NCBI GenBank assembly: GCA_029906985.1
Contig: JARYMT010000004.1
Span: 1-64,000, forward strand
From: Microgenomates group bacterium
GTDB taxonomy: Bacteria; Patescibacteriota; Microgenomatia; UBA1406; GWC2-37-13
Direction: 5' to 3'
DNA length: 64,000 nucleotides
This document shows positions 1 through 9,060 of this stretch, in pieces. The notes under the pieces are model-generated. The model saw nothing but the letters and a program-made list of their open reading frames with translations. It was not told the origin of the DNA and searched no databases. The first letter of the stretch is position 1; each line of letters starts with the position of its first letter. The position numbers and the translations under genes were made by a program.

Positions 1-33
1 TATATTTCAGCAATTAGTGGCAATTTAAAATGA
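1..33 (+). CDS. C-terminal end of upstream pilus gene (probably PilM)
   Basis: The first ten codons read YISAISGNLK and then TGA at 31-33. That stop overlaps the ATG of the next gene (ATGA, 30-33), the usual sign of translational coupling. Because the two following genes look like PilN and PilO, the truncated gene is most likely PilM, the actin-like cytoplasmic partner, whose C-terminus often ends in a similar Ala-Ile-Gly stretch. Only the tail is visible, so the name comes from gene order. Confidence 0.45.
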   Translation, partial: YISAISGNLK

Positions 34-614
34 AAAAAAGGATTAATCTTTTTAGTTTTAAAGAAAAAAAAGAATGGCAAGAAAAAATTAGCCGAAAAAT
101 TCGGCAGTCAGCCACATTGATCAGTTTAATTTTGTTTATATCTTTTTTGTCGGTAAACTTGCTTAATATTTTTCAAAAAAACAAATTAAGAAAAATTAAT
201 CTGGAAAAACAGGATTATTTAAGTTATTTAATCGAGAGTAAAGAAAATGAAGCTAAATTAAAGATTTTTAACATCAAAGAAAACCAATTAACCACTTTTT
301 TAAAAGACGATGCTAAATTTCTTCCTTATTATACGATTCTCAAAGAAGCAATCTATCAGTCAACGCAATCGGCCAAGATCGATAATATTTCTATTGATAA
401 GGAAAGAAATTGCCAGTTTTCTGTCGGTTTTGACAGCTATGCCGAGATGGTTAATTTTTTAAATTATATTGAGACAAAGACATTTCTTGATCATTTTAAT
501 AATTTATTTCTAATGAATTTTGATTTAAATGAGGATAAAAAAAATAAAAGCATTAACAATTATCAATTAGTATTCAAAGGCAAATTCAATTATATCAATG
601 AAGAAGAAAATTAA
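30..614 (+). CDS. PilN-like type IV pilus assembly protein
   Basis: The 194-aa protein has a short basic N-terminus, one membrane segment at about residues 28-48, a charged coiled-coil-prone stretch, and a small C-terminal alpha/beta domain. This is the bitopic PilN/GspL-C architecture. PilN binds cytoplasmic PilM through its N-terminus and pairs with PilO in the inner-membrane alignment complex of the type IV pilus. The start overlaps the previous stop by 4 bp and the end overlaps the next gene by 17 bp, giving a tight operon. Sequence similarity in this family is low, so the call rests mainly on topology and order. Confidence 0.6.
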   Translation: MKKRINLFSFKEKKEWQEKISRKIRQSATLISLILFISFLSVNLLNIFQKNKLRKINLEKQDYLSYLIESKENEAKLKIFNIKENQLTTFLKDDAKFLPYYTILKEAIYQSTQSAKIDNISIDKERNCQFSVGFDSYAEMVNFLNYIETKTFLDHFNNLFLMNFDLNEDKKNKSINNYQLVFKGKFNYINEEEN

Positions 615-1278
615 ATTTAATATTTATCGGTATATCAGCAAGAGTAACCTAATAACGATTTTTTCGATTTTGGTCGTTTTTGTGTTATTGTTTTTTAATT
701 TTTTTGCTCTCAAGGGTTATCTTAATGAGAAAGCCTTTATTGAAAATGCCCAAAAAGAATTAGAAATTTATAAACAGCGTAAAGAAATAATCGAATTAGC
801 CAATAAGTTAAGCAAACAGCAAATAGATGATTATATTAATTTATTAACGATGCTAATTCCCAATGAGGAGGATTTTTTTTCTATTATTTATGCTTTGGAA
901 AAAATTTCCCAAAATACCAATTTTATAATTACCAATTACACAATTGACCTTGGTAAAAGAAAACCCGGAAAACTAACTATTTTGGTTGATGGTCAGGGCG
1001 ATGCCGAATCATTTATTAATTTTTTGAAAAACTATCAATTTTCCGGAGGAAGACTGGCAACTAGCGAAAAAATTGATTTTTCCAATAAACCAACAATCGG
1101 AACAAGAGTTAGTTTAAATTTTTATAGCAAGGATACAGCCGAAAATCAAGCAACCACAAAATTAACAGAAAAAGAAATTGCTTTTCTAGATAAAATTAAG
1201 GAGAAATTTAGTTTTGCCCTTAAAAAAGAAAGTGAAGCAGTAACAGAAAACTATCCCCGAAAAACTAATCCTTTTTAG
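598..1278 (+). CDS. PilO-like type IV pilus assembly protein
   Basis: The 226-aa protein has one transmembrane helix at about residues 17-38, then a helical region (about 45-85) and an alpha/beta domain (about 90-180) as in PilO/GspM. It follows the PilN-like gene with a 17-bp overlap. In the family PilN and PilO form heterodimers that link the cytoplasmic platform to the pilus. A charged tail of about 45 residues follows the folded part. The gene converges on rpsP and their 3' ends overlap by 14 bp. Confidence 0.6.
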   Translation: MKKKIKFNIYRYISKSNLITIFSILVVFVLLFFNFFALKGYLNEKAFIENAQKELEIYKQRKEIIELANKLSKQQIDDYINLLTMLIPNEEDFFSIIYALEKISQNTNFIITNYTIDLGKRKPGKLTILVDGQGDAESFINFLKNYQFSGGRLATSEKIDFSNKPTIGTRVSLNFYSKDTAENQATTKLTEKEIAFLDKIKEKFSFALKKESEAVTENYPRKTNPF

Positions 1279-1537
1279 CCTCAGTTCGATGAAGTTTATT
1301 CTTAGATTTAGATTGAAAAAGTTTTCTTAAGGCGGTAGAAATTTGGGCGCCATTTTTCACCCAGTAATCAAATTTTTTTTGATCAATTTCCAGTTTAAAA
1401 GGATCAGGGTTTGGATTATAGACACCAATTTGATCTAAATAAGCTCCGTCTCTTTTTTTTCTTTTATCAAGAACAACGATCCGGTAAATGGGAAATTTTT
1501 TTTTGCCAAATCTCATTAGTCTAATAGTCGTTGCCAT
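1265..1537 (-). CDS. rpsP: 30S ribosomal protein bS16
   Basis: The 90-aa protein starts MATTIRLMRFGKKKFPIYRI and contains the bS16 signature (YRIVV, then D-x-IG-x-YNPNPDP, then W-x-x-x-GAQ-x-S near residue 65). It is a primary-assembly protein of the 30S 5' domain. It stands alone, whereas in many bacteria it precedes rimM/trmD/rplS. An extended -10 lies 68 bp upstream. The 3' end overlaps the convergent PilO-like gene by 14 bp. Confidence 0.95.
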   Translation of the reverse strand: MATTIRLMRFGKKKFPIYRIVVLDKRKKRDGAYLDQIGVYNPNPDPFKLEIDQKKFDYWVKNGAQISTALRKLFQSKSKNKLHRTEAKKD

Positions 1538-1868
1538 AAGTCAAAAAAATTTTTATAAATTTAATAAATAAGATTGCATCTTCTATTTTATAATTAATTT
1601 GCTTATTATAACAAACTTATTTAAACTTTATTTTATTAATTTTAAGTCAAAATTAGATTAATCTAAATATTATAGAGCTTTTTTTTTAATTTTTCCAGCG
1701 TAATTTTAAAGTTTCTTAAAATCGGCTCAATGGATTAAAATTGGTCAAGTTAATTAATTTAATCAGTAAATAAACCAGTATATTATTGTTTAATTTATTT
1801 AATTAAAAAAATTGAGCTTAAATTAAGAAAAGAAGATTGTTGGATCAACCTTTATTTGACCGCTGCGG
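1538..1868. other. 331-bp intergenic spacer
   Basis: This is very AT-rich and has no credible ORF or recognisable RNA gene. On the minus strand it carries the rpsP promoter near 1605-1613. At its right edge lies a GC-rich 17-bp palindrome that runs into the rnc stop codon. The rest is A/T runs in which I see nothing specific. Confidence 0.6.
1605..1613 (-). promoter_or_regulatory. Extended -10 promoter for rpsP
   Basis: The minus strand reads TGTTATAAT, a perfect TGn-TATAAT extended -10, with no clear -35. The predicted start near 1598 gives a leader of about 60 nt before rpsP. Confidence 0.55.
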
Positions 1869-1872
1869 TCAA
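1856..1872. repeat. 17-bp palindrome TTGACCGC-T-GCGGTCAA
   Basis: This is a perfect 8-bp inverted repeat around one base, overlapping the rnc stop codon (1869-1871). On the plus strand it is followed by CC and eight Ts. It may act as a terminator hairpin or a protein site. A near copy, TTAACCGCGGCGGTCAA, lies at 16708-16724. Confidence 0.5.
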
Positions 1873-2576
1873 CCTTTTTTTTGGGAAATAATTCTTTCTA
1901 TTGCCTTTTTGGCAGCTGTCTCTTCGGCTTCTTTTTTAGAGTGCCCGCTTCCAGTAGCCAATTGCCGTCCATTTAAATAAACAGCGACAAAAAAATTTTT
2001 TTTATGTTCTGGTCCTTTTTCTTCAATTATTTTATATTCGGGAAGTCTTTTAAATCTGCTTTGGGCATATTCCTGAAGTCGACTTTTTGGTGAAAGATAA
2101 AGCTTGTTTTTTATAATGTAATCAAGCTTTTTTCCAAAAAGAAACTTGACAATAAAACGATAAGCAGTTTCAAAATTCTTATCAATAAAAATTGCCGCTA
2201 CTAATGCTTCAAACGTATCAGCTAAAATATTTTTATTTGTTCGACCGCCATTTATTTCTTCACCTTTGGAAAGATAAATAAATTTTCCCAAGCCAAGTAA
2301 AGAAGCAGTTTCGGCTAAACTTTCCGTCCGGACGATCGCCGCTTTAATATCTGTATAACTGCCCTCGTCAAGAGTAGGATAATTTTTATATAAATAAATC
2401 GAAGTTACTAAAGAAAGGACACTATCGCCCAAAAACTCTAATTTTTCATTTGAAGGCAAAGGAAATTTTTTGTGTTCATTAAGAAACGAGCGGTGGACCA
2501 AAACATTTTCTAGAAGTTTTTTGTTGGTAAAAGTGATTCCAATTTTTTTTTCTAAATTTAATAAGTGGTTATTCAT
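1869..2576 (-). CDS. rnc: Ribonuclease III
   Basis: The 235-aa protein is full length for the family. The RNase III signature NEKLEFLGDSVL is at residues 43-54 and the second catalytic segment LADTFEALVAAIF is near 117-129, together giving the acidic residues of the active site. A C-terminal double-stranded RNA-binding domain follows from about residue 160 (RLQEYAQ... to KKEAEETAAKKAIE). It cleaves double-stranded RNA, including rRNA precursors such as the long 23S processing stem in this window. The start overlaps the end of nusB by 8 bp and the gene ends in TGA. Confidence 0.95.
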   Translation of the reverse strand: MNNHLLNLEKKIGITFTNKKLLENVLVHRSFLNEHKKFPLPSNEKLEFLGDSVLSLVTSIYLYKNYPTLDEGSYTDIKAAIVRTESLAETASLLGLGKFIYLSKGEEINGGRTNKNILADTFEALVAAIFIDKNFETAYRFIVKFLFGKKLDYIIKNKLYLSPKSRLQEYAQSRFKRLPEYKIIEEKGPEHKKNFFVAVYLNGRQLATGSGHSKKEAEETAAKKAIERIISQKKG

Positions 2577-2931
2577 TTTTTTTATTAGTAATTTTACCTA
2601 GAACTCCATTAATAAAAGCATAAGATTTTTCGCCACCAAATTCTTTACCTAATTCAACTGCTTCATTGATAATTACTTTATAAGGTGTTTTTGCTTCAAT
2701 AACCAATTCATAAATTGCTAGTCTTAAGATAGCCAAATCAGTTTTGGCAATTTTTTCTAAAGGAAACTTTTGGGCATTTTTAGAGATTAAAAAATCAATT
2801 TTTTGTAAATTTTTTAAAATCTGGTCGGTTAATTTATCTTTTGGATAAGGAAGATAACGAATATCTTTTTTGAAACTATAAGCAAATAAATTTTCTAAGG
2901 TAATAATCCTTTGCCTGTGTCGCGGGTCCAT
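2569..2931 (-). CDS. nusB: Transcription antitermination factor NusB
   Basis: The 120-aa all-helical protein is short (about 140 aa is usual) but ends in the typical NusB segment (AIYEL, then P-x-x-VIINEAVELGKEFGG, then YAFINGVLGKI). NusB with NusE/S10 binds boxA and supports rRNA antitermination. It lies between rpmF (9 bp upstream) and rnc (8-bp overlap), so the three genes form a small RNA-processing and translation operon. Confidence 0.9.
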   Translation of the reverse strand: MDPRHRQRIITLENLFAYSFKKDIRYLPYPKDKLTDQILKNLQKIDFLISKNAQKFPLEKIAKTDLAILRLAIYELVIEAKTPYKVIINEAVELGKEFGGEKSYAFINGVLGKITNKKNE

Positions 2932-2940
2932 AAAATTATT

Positions 2941-3090
2941 TTATTTATTACAATAACGGCAAACCCGATGGGGCAATTTCTGCTTGCCACAATTTTTACA
3001 GGTCACTAATTTTGGCAAGGAAATTAATTTTGCCGTTATCCTTTTCCCTTTTCTTCTTGTTGAATGTTTTCTTTTTGGAAGAGGTGCCAT
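2941..3090 (-). CDS. rpmF: 50S ribosomal protein bL32
   Basis: This 49-codon gene starts MAPLPKRKHSTRRKGKRI, the canonical bL32 N-terminus. It has four zinc-ligand cysteines, C31-x2-C34 and C44-x2-C47, the form that keeps zinc. An extended -10 (TGGTATAAT, 3100-3108) lies 9 nt upstream of the ATG, so the mRNA would have a leader of only a few bases. It is followed 9 bp later by nusB. Confidence 0.95.
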   Translation of the reverse strand: MAPLPKRKHSTRRKGKRITAKLISLPKLVTCKNCGKQKLPHRVCRYCNK

Positions 3091-3099
3091 AATTTAAAA

Positions 3100-3108
3100 A
3101 TTATACCA
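3100..3108 (-). promoter_or_regulatory. Extended -10 promoter for rpmF-nusB-rnc
   Basis: The minus strand reads TGGTATAAT, a perfect extended -10. It ends 9 nt before the rpmF ATG and predicts an almost leaderless transcript. Confidence 0.6.
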
Positions 3109-3162
3109 CATCTTTAAAATTAAAAAAGTTGCTTGATTTTTTAAACAATGTGATTTTTTTAA

Positions 3163-5211
3163 TTAATCTCTTGAAACTGCCTCAAAATTATATATTTGCA
3201 ACCTGTTTTTTATTTTTGGTTGATCGATCAATTCTGAATATTTATTTAGGAAAAAATTAACTGTTTTTTTTGTTTTGTTTATTAGCGAAAAATCTGATAA
3301 AGAAGCAATTTTTAAATTTATATAACCATGTTGTTTAACGCCAAAGATTTCTCCTGGACCCCGGGTATGCAAATCATACTCAGCAATTTTTGACCCATTA
3401 TTGTTTTTGGCAAAAAAATTTAACCGGGCAATGATCCGTTCATCAGTTTTTTCGGTAAAAAGAAAACAGAAAGCTTGTTTATTACCTCGACCAATTCGGC
3501 CGCGAAGCTGATGGAGTTGAGCCAATCCATATCTTTCGGCTGCCTCGATTATCATCACTGTCGCATTGGGGATATCAATTCCGACTTCAACTACCGAAGT
3601 GGCAATTAAAATATCAATTCTTCCTTCTTTAAAATCATTCATTAATTTTGTTTTTTCTTTGGCCCTTAGACGACCGTGGAGCAACCCAAGATTAAAATTG
3701 GTAAAAACATTTTCTTTTAAAAATTGATACTCTTTTTTAGCGGCTTTAACCGAAGCCATTGTTTCTTTTTCTGATTCTTCAATTAGAGGACAAATAATAA
3801 AAATTTGGATTTTTTCTTGATTAATTTTTTTCTTTATCCAATTATAGCAGTCGTCCCTTTTTTCTTTAGGAACTAGATATGTTTTGACGGGAATTCGGCC
3901 TTTAGGCAATTCATCAATCGTCGACAGGTCTAATTCCCCATATAAGGTTAAAGCGACTGTTCGAGGTATTGGAGTGGCTGTCATTGTTAAAAGATGGGGG
4001 TTAACTCCTTTATTTTGAAGCATTAATCTTTGCTGTACCCCAAAACGTTGTTGTTCATCGATAATCACCAAGCCGACACGGTGGAATTGAAGGTTTTTAG
4101 AAATTAAGGCATGAGTGCCGATGATTAAATCATAATCATTGATGTTGGAGGCTGGTTTTTTTGAACCAGTTATTAAAGCTATTTTTACACCCTCTTTTTT
4201 TAATAGATTGGAAATTATTTGGTAATGTTGTTCGGCAAGAATTTCTGTCGGGGCCATAAAAAGAGTTTGATAATGATTGAGAAAGGTATAATATGAGGCG
4301 ATGGCGGCGACGACGGTTTTACCGGCACCAACATCTCCCTGAAGAAAACGGTTCATTGGAAAAGTTCGATTTAAATCGTCAAAAATTTCTTGCCAGGCTT
4401 TTTTTTGAGAATTAGTTAATTCAAAAGGAAGTCGGGCAATAAAATTTTCCAATTTTTTTTTACAATTTTCAGTAAAAGAATATAAAAAAGAAGCCTTTTC
4501 TTTTTGCCACTTTTTTTTTGTTAAGGCGGCAGAAAGCTGGATCAAAAATAATTCATCAAAACTAAGACGATGTCTTGCCGGTTCTATTTCTTTCATCGAC
4601 TGGGGAAAATGGATTTTCTTATAGGCCTCGAACTCCAAAAAAAGTTGATTATCTAATAAAATTTTTTCAGGTAAAAACTCTTCCGGCTTATTTTTAAGAT
4701 TACTAAGGATATAAAAAATTTTTTCTCTTATTGTTTTTGATGAAAGCCCCTGGGTTTCCGGATAAATTGGAACAATTCTCCCTGTGTGAATTGTTGGTTG
4801 TGAGGGGAATTTTAAAATTTCATATTCACTTGGGGTAAATTGACGGCGGAAAAAATAATCACTTACTTGTCCGGCTACCGAAATTAAAAAACCCGGTTTA
4901 AGAATTTTTAAAAGATAAGGCTGATTGTACCAGACCAAATTAATGCTACCACTGCCGTCATCAATGACGACCTGTTGAGTTTTTAATCCCCTTTTCGTTA
5001 TCCCCATAGCTGTTTTTGTAATTACCCCCTTTAAAGTGACATTTTCACCGGGTTGAATTTTTGCAATTGGAGATATTAATGAATAATTTTCATAACGAAA
5101 GGGGAAATAATTGATTAGATCCCAAAAAGTTGCCAAGCCCAGTTTTTTCATTCGGTAAACAGTGGCCGCTTTAGTAAATGGTAGCTTATTGAGCGGTTGG
5201 TCTAAATTCAT
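3163..5211 (-). CDS. recG: ATP-dependent DNA helicase RecG
   Basis: The protein is about 682 aa from the ATG at 5211. A TTG two codons upstream is also possible. Numbering from that TTG, the wedge/OB domain lies at about 50-140. Helicase motifs follow: GDVGAGKT (294-301, motif I), IIDEQQRFGV (motif II), TATPIPRT (motif III) and the C-terminal motifs TSVVEVGIDIPNA and QLRGRIGRG. RecG remodels stalled replication forks and Holliday junctions. Motif II is DEQQ where DEQH is usual in RecG. A 42-aa membrane-peptide gene ends 15 bp upstream on the same strand. Confidence 0.95.
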   Translation of the reverse strand: MNLDQPLNKLPFTKAATVYRMKKLGLATFWDLINYFPFRYENYSLISPIAKIQPGENVTLKGVITKTAMGITKRGLKTQQVVIDDGSGSINLVWYNQPYLLKILKPGFLISVAGQVSDYFFRRQFTPSEYEILKFPSQPTIHTGRIVPIYPETQGLSSKTIREKIFYILSNLKNKPEEFLPEKILLDNQLFLEFEAYKKIHFPQSMKEIEPARHRLSFDELFLIQLSAALTKKKWQKEKASFLYSFTENCKKKLENFIARLPFELTNSQKKAWQEIFDDLNRTFPMNRFLQGDVGAGKTVVAAIASYYTFLNHYQTLFMAPTEILAEQHYQIISNLLKKEGVKIALITGSKKPASNINDYDLIIGTHALISKNLQFHRVGLVIIDEQQRFGVQQRLMLQNKGVNPHLLTMTATPIPRTVALTLYGELDLSTIDELPKGRIPVKTYLVPKEKRDDCYNWIKKKINQEKIQIFIICPLIEESEKETMASVKAAKKEYQFLKENVFTNFNLGLLHGRLRAKEKTKLMNDFKEGRIDILIATSVVEVGIDIPNATVMIIEAAERYGLAQLHQLRGRIGRGNKQAFCFLFTEKTDERIIARLNFFAKNNNGSKIAEYDLHTRGPGEIFGVKQHGYINLKIASLSDFSLINKTKKTVNFFLNKYSELIDQPKIKNRLQIYNFEAVSRD

Positions 5212-5226
5212 AAACAAATTTAAAAA

Positions 5227-5355
5227 TTATCTGATAAATAAAAGTGGTGCTAATGACGATAAAATTAATAAAATAGAAGATATAATAACAATTATTCTCC
5301 AAATTCTTTCCCGTTTTGATAATTTTGGTTTTTTAATATTTTTCTTTGTTTCCAT
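5227..5355 (-). CDS. 42-aa single-span membrane peptide upstream of recG
   Basis: The peptide begins METKKNIKKPKLSKRERIWR, strongly basic, followed by a hydrophobic helix (about residues 21-41) and a stop, so it is predicted N-in with almost no outside part. A perfect TATAAT (5362-5367) sits 6 nt before the ATG, the same leaderless geometry as many confirmed genes here, which supports it being real. It ends 15 bp before the recG ATG and is probably cotranscribed. I do not recognise the family. Confidence 0.6.
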   Translation of the reverse strand: METKKNIKKPKLSKRERIWRIIVIISSILLILSSLAPLLFIR

Positions 5356-5361
5356 AAATAA

Positions 5362-5367
5362 ATTATA
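5362..5367 (-). promoter_or_regulatory. -10 box for the 42-aa peptide and recG
   Basis: A TATAAT on the minus strand ends 6 nt before the ATG at 5355. No clear -35 is visible. The predicted mRNA would be leaderless. Confidence 0.5.
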
Positions 5368-5390
5368 TTATAAATAAACCTAATTAGATG

Positions 5391-5396
5391 TATAAT
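5391..5396 (+). promoter_or_regulatory. -10 box for the penicillin-binding protein gene
   Basis: TATAAT, preceded directly by TG, ends 8 nt before the ATG at 5405. A leader of 0-2 nt is predicted. Confidence 0.5.
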
Positions 5397-5404
5397 TAAA
5401 AAAT

Positions 5405-8011
5405 ATGTTTGTTTCTAGAAGATTTAAATTAAGGAGACACAATCAGTTATTTCAATTTTTTTTGAATAAATGGCCGATAATAATCGGAGGATTATTTTTA
5501 GTAGGTTTTTTAATTCTTCTTTTAATTTTTGCCTGGTTTGCTAAGGATCTTCCTTCTCCTGACAAACTATCGCAAGTCACCGGTTACTCTACAGTTTTTT
5601 ATGATCGCCAAGGAAAGGTTTTATTTGAAATGTATAAAGACAAAAATCGGGTTCCGGTCGTCTTTAGGGAAATCTCTGACTATTTAAAAAAGGCGACCAT
5701 TTCGATTGAAGACAAAAATTTTTATAAACATCAGGGGATTTCAGAGACAGGGATTATACGTGCTTTATTCAACATTGTTTTTCGTGGTCGACTTGAAGGG
5801 GGTTCAACAATTACCCAACAGCTAATTAAAAATGTCCTTTTAAGTCAAGAAAGAACTCTTCCCAGGAAAATTAAAGAATCGATGCTGGCTTATGCGGTCG
5901 AAAAAAAATACTCTAAGGACCAGATATTGGAAATGTATTTAAATGAAGCTCCTTATGGTGGAAGTTTTTGGGGAGTAGGATCGGCCGCCCAAGGTTATTT
6001 TGGAAAATCGGCCAGAGATTTAAACCTTTTAGAATCAGCAATTTTAGCCGGTTTACCCCAAAGTCCTAGTTATTACTCACCTTTTATTGGTAAAAAAGAC
6101 GCTTGGAAAGATCGGACTAAAGATGTACTAAGACGAATGCGTGAGGATGGATACATCAATAAAAAACAAGAAGAAGACGCTCTTAATCAATTAAAAAATT
6201 TTAAATTTGAAGAACCGAAATTGGCGATTACCGCGCCTCATTTTGTTTTTTATGTTAAAGATTTAATAGAAAAACAATTTGGCGCAAAAATTCTTGATCA
6301 AGGCTTAAGAATTAAAACCACTCTTTCATCAGATGTCCAAAAAATGGCGGAAAAAACGGTCAACGAAGAAATCAAAAAACTAAAAAATATTAAAGTTGGT
6401 AATGGCGCCTTGGTGCTTCTTGATTCTCAAAGCGGCGAAATTTTAGCGATGGTTGGATCTTATGATTATAATGACAAGGAGTATGGTAAATTTAATGCCG
6501 CTTTTGGCCTTCGTCAACCCGGATCGGCAATTAAACCAATAAATTATGCTTTGGCTTTTGAAAAAGGATACACTCCGGCGACAGTGTTAATGGATGTCAG
6601 CACAGTTTTTCCCAACCAAGGAGAAAGAGACTATATTCCGGTAAATTATGATGGTAAATACCGGGGGCCGGTACAATTAAGATTTGCACTGGGTAATTCA
6701 ATCAATATCCCAGCGGTAAAACTATTAGCTATGGTTGGATTAAGAGATTTTCTTGAAAAATGCAGCGATATGGGGCTTCCCACCTTAGCACCAACAGAAA
6801 AAAATCTAAAAAGATTTGGTTTAGCAATCACTTTAGGCGGTGGAGAGACAACTTTAACCGATTTAACAGCGGCATTTTCTGTTTTTGCTAGAGGCGGTTT
6901 AAAAAAAGATTATCAAGCGATCCTAGAGATTACTGATTTTCGTGGCAAAAAAATTTACCAAAAAAAAGAGTCTCCCGAAAAAAGAGTTTTAAGTCAAGAA
7001 GCGGCTTTTTTAGTCTCCCACATCCTTTCTGACAATAATGCCCGAAGTGAAGTTTTTGGGCCGCGTTCTTATCTTAATATCTCGGGGAAAACGGTGGCGG
7101 TTAAAACCGGAACCTCCAATGATAAACGAGATAACTGGGCGATTGGTTATACAAAAGGAGTAACTTTGGGAGTTTGGGTTGGAAATAATGATAATACGCC
7201 AATGGATCCAAAAATCGCCTCTGGAGTCACTGGCGCTTCGCCAATTTGGTATAAAGTAATGAGCGAGGTATTGAAAAAATACCCCGATGGCATTATGGAA
7301 AAGCCGGACAAGGTCAAAGCTTTGATTATCGACGCTTATCTTGGTGGTTTGCCAAAAGAAGGTTTCCCAACCCGATCTGAATACTTTATTGAAGGAACAG
7401 AGCCTAAAGACATCTCCCCTTTTTATAAAAAATTAAAAATTTCCAAGTCTACAGATCAATTAGCCAATGAGGTAGAAATTAAAAACGGAGATTATGAGGA
7501 AAAAGAATACATAATTATTACCGAAAATGATCCGGTATCGACCGATGGCCGCAATCGCTGGCAGGAGGCGATTGATAACTGGGTTAAAGAACAATCAGAC
7601 AGTCGGTTTCATCCGCCAACTGAAGTCTCCCAAAACCAAGCGGAATCCGTCATTGTGTCAATAAAGTCGCCGACTGATAAAGAAACAATTAACCAAAAAG
7701 ATATTACTATAAAAGCTAAAGTCACTAGCGCTCTTCCGATAAAAAATATAAAAATTTATTTAAACAATAACGAGATTAGAAATTATAATGAAGATAAGCG
7801 GGAAATTGAAGAATCGGTGGCCAATCTTGCTGACGGAGCTTATCAAATAAAAATTGTTGCCAAAAATGAAAAAGATAATACTAGTGAAGCGATTGTCAGA
7901 TTTGGAATAAATAAACCTTGGGATTTTCAGGAATCGCCTACTCCCACAGTACAAACGCCGATTCCCTCGCCAACTTTATCTTCGACACCGACCAACATTC
8001 CGACGCCTTAA
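5405..8011 (+). CDS. Class A penicillin-binding protein (PBP1A-type)
   Basis: This 868-aa bifunctional peptidoglycan synthase has an N-terminal membrane anchor at about 24-45. The GT51 glycosyltransferase domain follows, with catalytic IEDKNFYKHQG (E102), GGSTITQQ (132-139) and EMYLNEAPYGG. The transpeptidase domain has SAIK (nucleophile S374), SIN (432-434) and KTG (567-569). After about residue 735 comes an Ig-like domain, then a Pro/Thr/Ser-rich tail ending at 868, typical of surface proteins in this window. It polymerises and cross-links murein, so the organism makes a peptidoglycan wall. The gene stands alone and is predicted leaderless. Confidence 0.95.
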   Translation: MFVSRRFKLRRHNQLFQFFLNKWPIIIGGLFLVGFLILLLIFAWFAKDLPSPDKLSQVTGYSTVFYDRQGKVLFEMYKDKNRVPVVFREISDYLKKATISIEDKNFYKHQGISETGIIRALFNIVFRGRLEGGSTITQQLIKNVLLSQERTLPRKIKESMLAYAVEKKYSKDQILEMYLNEAPYGGSFWGVGSAAQGYFGKSARDLNLLESAILAGLPQSPSYYSPFIGKKDAWKDRTKDVLRRMREDGYINKKQEEDALNQLKNFKFEEPKLAITAPHFVFYVKDLIEKQFGAKILDQGLRIKTTLSSDVQKMAEKTVNEEIKKLKNIKVGNGALVLLDSQSGEILAMVGSYDYNDKEYGKFNAAFGLRQPGSAIKPINYALAFEKGYTPATVLMDVSTVFPNQGERDYIPVNYDGKYRGPVQLRFALGNSINIPAVKLLAMVGLRDFLEKCSDMGLPTLAPTEKNLKRFGLAITLGGGETTLTDLTAAFSVFARGGLKKDYQAILEITDFRGKKIYQKKESPEKRVLSQEAAFLVSHILSDNNARSEVFGPRSYLNISGKTVAVKTGTSNDKRDNWAIGYTKGVTLGVWVGNNDNTPMDPKIASGVTGASPIWYKVMSEVLKKYPDGIMEKPDKVKALIIDAYLGGLPKEGFPTRSEYFIEGTEPKDISPFYKKLKISKSTDQLANEVEIKNGDYEEKEYIIITENDPVSTDGRNRWQEAIDNWVKEQSDSRFHPPTEVSQNQAESVIVSIKSPTDKETINQKDITIKAKVTSALPIKNIKIYLNNNEIRNYNEDKREIEESVANLADGAYQIKIVAKNEKDNTSEAIVRFGINKPWDFQESPTPTVQTPIPSPTLSSTPTNIPTP

Positions 8012-8109
8012 ATTATTATTATTTAATTTTTTAAATTTTTTGATTAGAAATATATGATTGCTTAATCACTATCTATTAAAAAAAGTTAAAATAAAAAATT
8101 TTAATTTTA

Positions 8110-9060
8110 CTAATTAAAAAGAGGTAAAGGACAAAGACCAGCGATTCTTTTTTGAGCGGCGTTTAAAATTTGCATTACTTCATAAGAGGTGGTTTCGGGA
8201 ATTATCAACCGTGGGTCTGTTTTATTAAATATAATCTGATTCGGGTTATCGGGATTAACCATCGCTAAAGCCCGATCTTCTCCATTATGATATACAAGTT
8301 CTAGTACAGGACAAATTTGATGATTAACAAGAACAAAACCTAAGCCGACGGCAAATAATTTATCTTCAGTTAAGCCCAAGAAGAAAACGCTTAAGGGGAG
8401 ATTATGCGGAATTTTTTTTAATCTTTTTCCGAATAAGTTACCTTCACCAATAGGTAAATGGACAAAATCTACACTTTTTATTATAGCCGAAGGATTAAAT
8501 AATTGATAACCATCAGGGAATATCTGATAGCCCAATCCTTCATTAAAGGTGCAAATTTTTAGATAAGAAGGATCTAATATTACTCCCCTTTTTACATCAG
8601 GATAACTGATATTATCATAAGGGAAAGATAATTGATTAGACTTTTCTACTAGGATTAAAAATACATGTCGTGTTTTGGTAAAATGAGCTGGTCCATGACC
8701 ATAAGCATAACATAGCCTTATTTTTGGATTTGCTTGTTGGCAGCATGCTAAAATATTTTCCTTTAAAAGACGATACCCAAGGTGGATGGCTAAATCACGA
8801 CATTGCCCGCCGACAAAAACTGGGGTAATCGGGTCGCCACGAGAATCTACAAAAAAATTAACCCGAATAGACCGATTGTCTAATGCGATGGCTAAAGCCT
8901 CTGTTTTTTCCCGACAGTTGCCATATAATCCAAAATAACTAGCAACAACGGTAGTAAAATTTCTAATTTGATCGCCGCCAATTCCCATTTCTTCTAGCCT
9001 TCTTTTGCTATCAGGGGTAATAATTTCGGCAGAATTTGGATTTATTTTTGCCTCGACCAT
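8110..9060 (-). CDS. Transglutaminase-like cysteine protein
   Basis: The 316-aa protein has no signal peptide or membrane segment. The order of the transglutaminase/papain-like triad is visible: GGQCRDLA (C87) matches the family G-x-CRD-x-A helix, followed by TRHVFLIL (H132) and ILDPSY (D163). The domain may act as a protease, amidase or crosslinking enzyme. No substrate can be named. Further cysteines (C49, C106, C107, C117) surround the active site. It is divergent from a Cys-cluster protein 98 bp away. The assignment comes from motif spacing only. Confidence 0.55.
   Translation of the reverse strand: MVEAKINPNSAEIITPDSKRRLEEMGIGGDQIRNFTTVVASYFGLYGNCREKTEALAIALDNRSIRVNFFVDSRGDPITPVFVGGQCRDLAIHLGYRLLKENILACCQQANPKIRLCYAYGHGPAHFTKTRHVFLILVEKSNQLSFPYDNISYPDVKRGVILDPSYLKICTFNEGLGYQIFPDGYQLFNPSAIIKSVDFVHLPIGEGNLFGKRLKKIPHNLPLSVFFLGLTEDKLFAVGLGFVLVNHQICPVLELVYHNGEDRALAMVNPDNPNQIIFNKTDPRLIIPETTSYEVMQILNAAQKRIAGLCPLPLFN

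Noticed and set aside
1538-1868. Small structured RNA (SRP, RNase P, tmRNA) in the long spacer
   Set aside because: None of the conserved core sequences is recognisable and the region is nearly all A/T.
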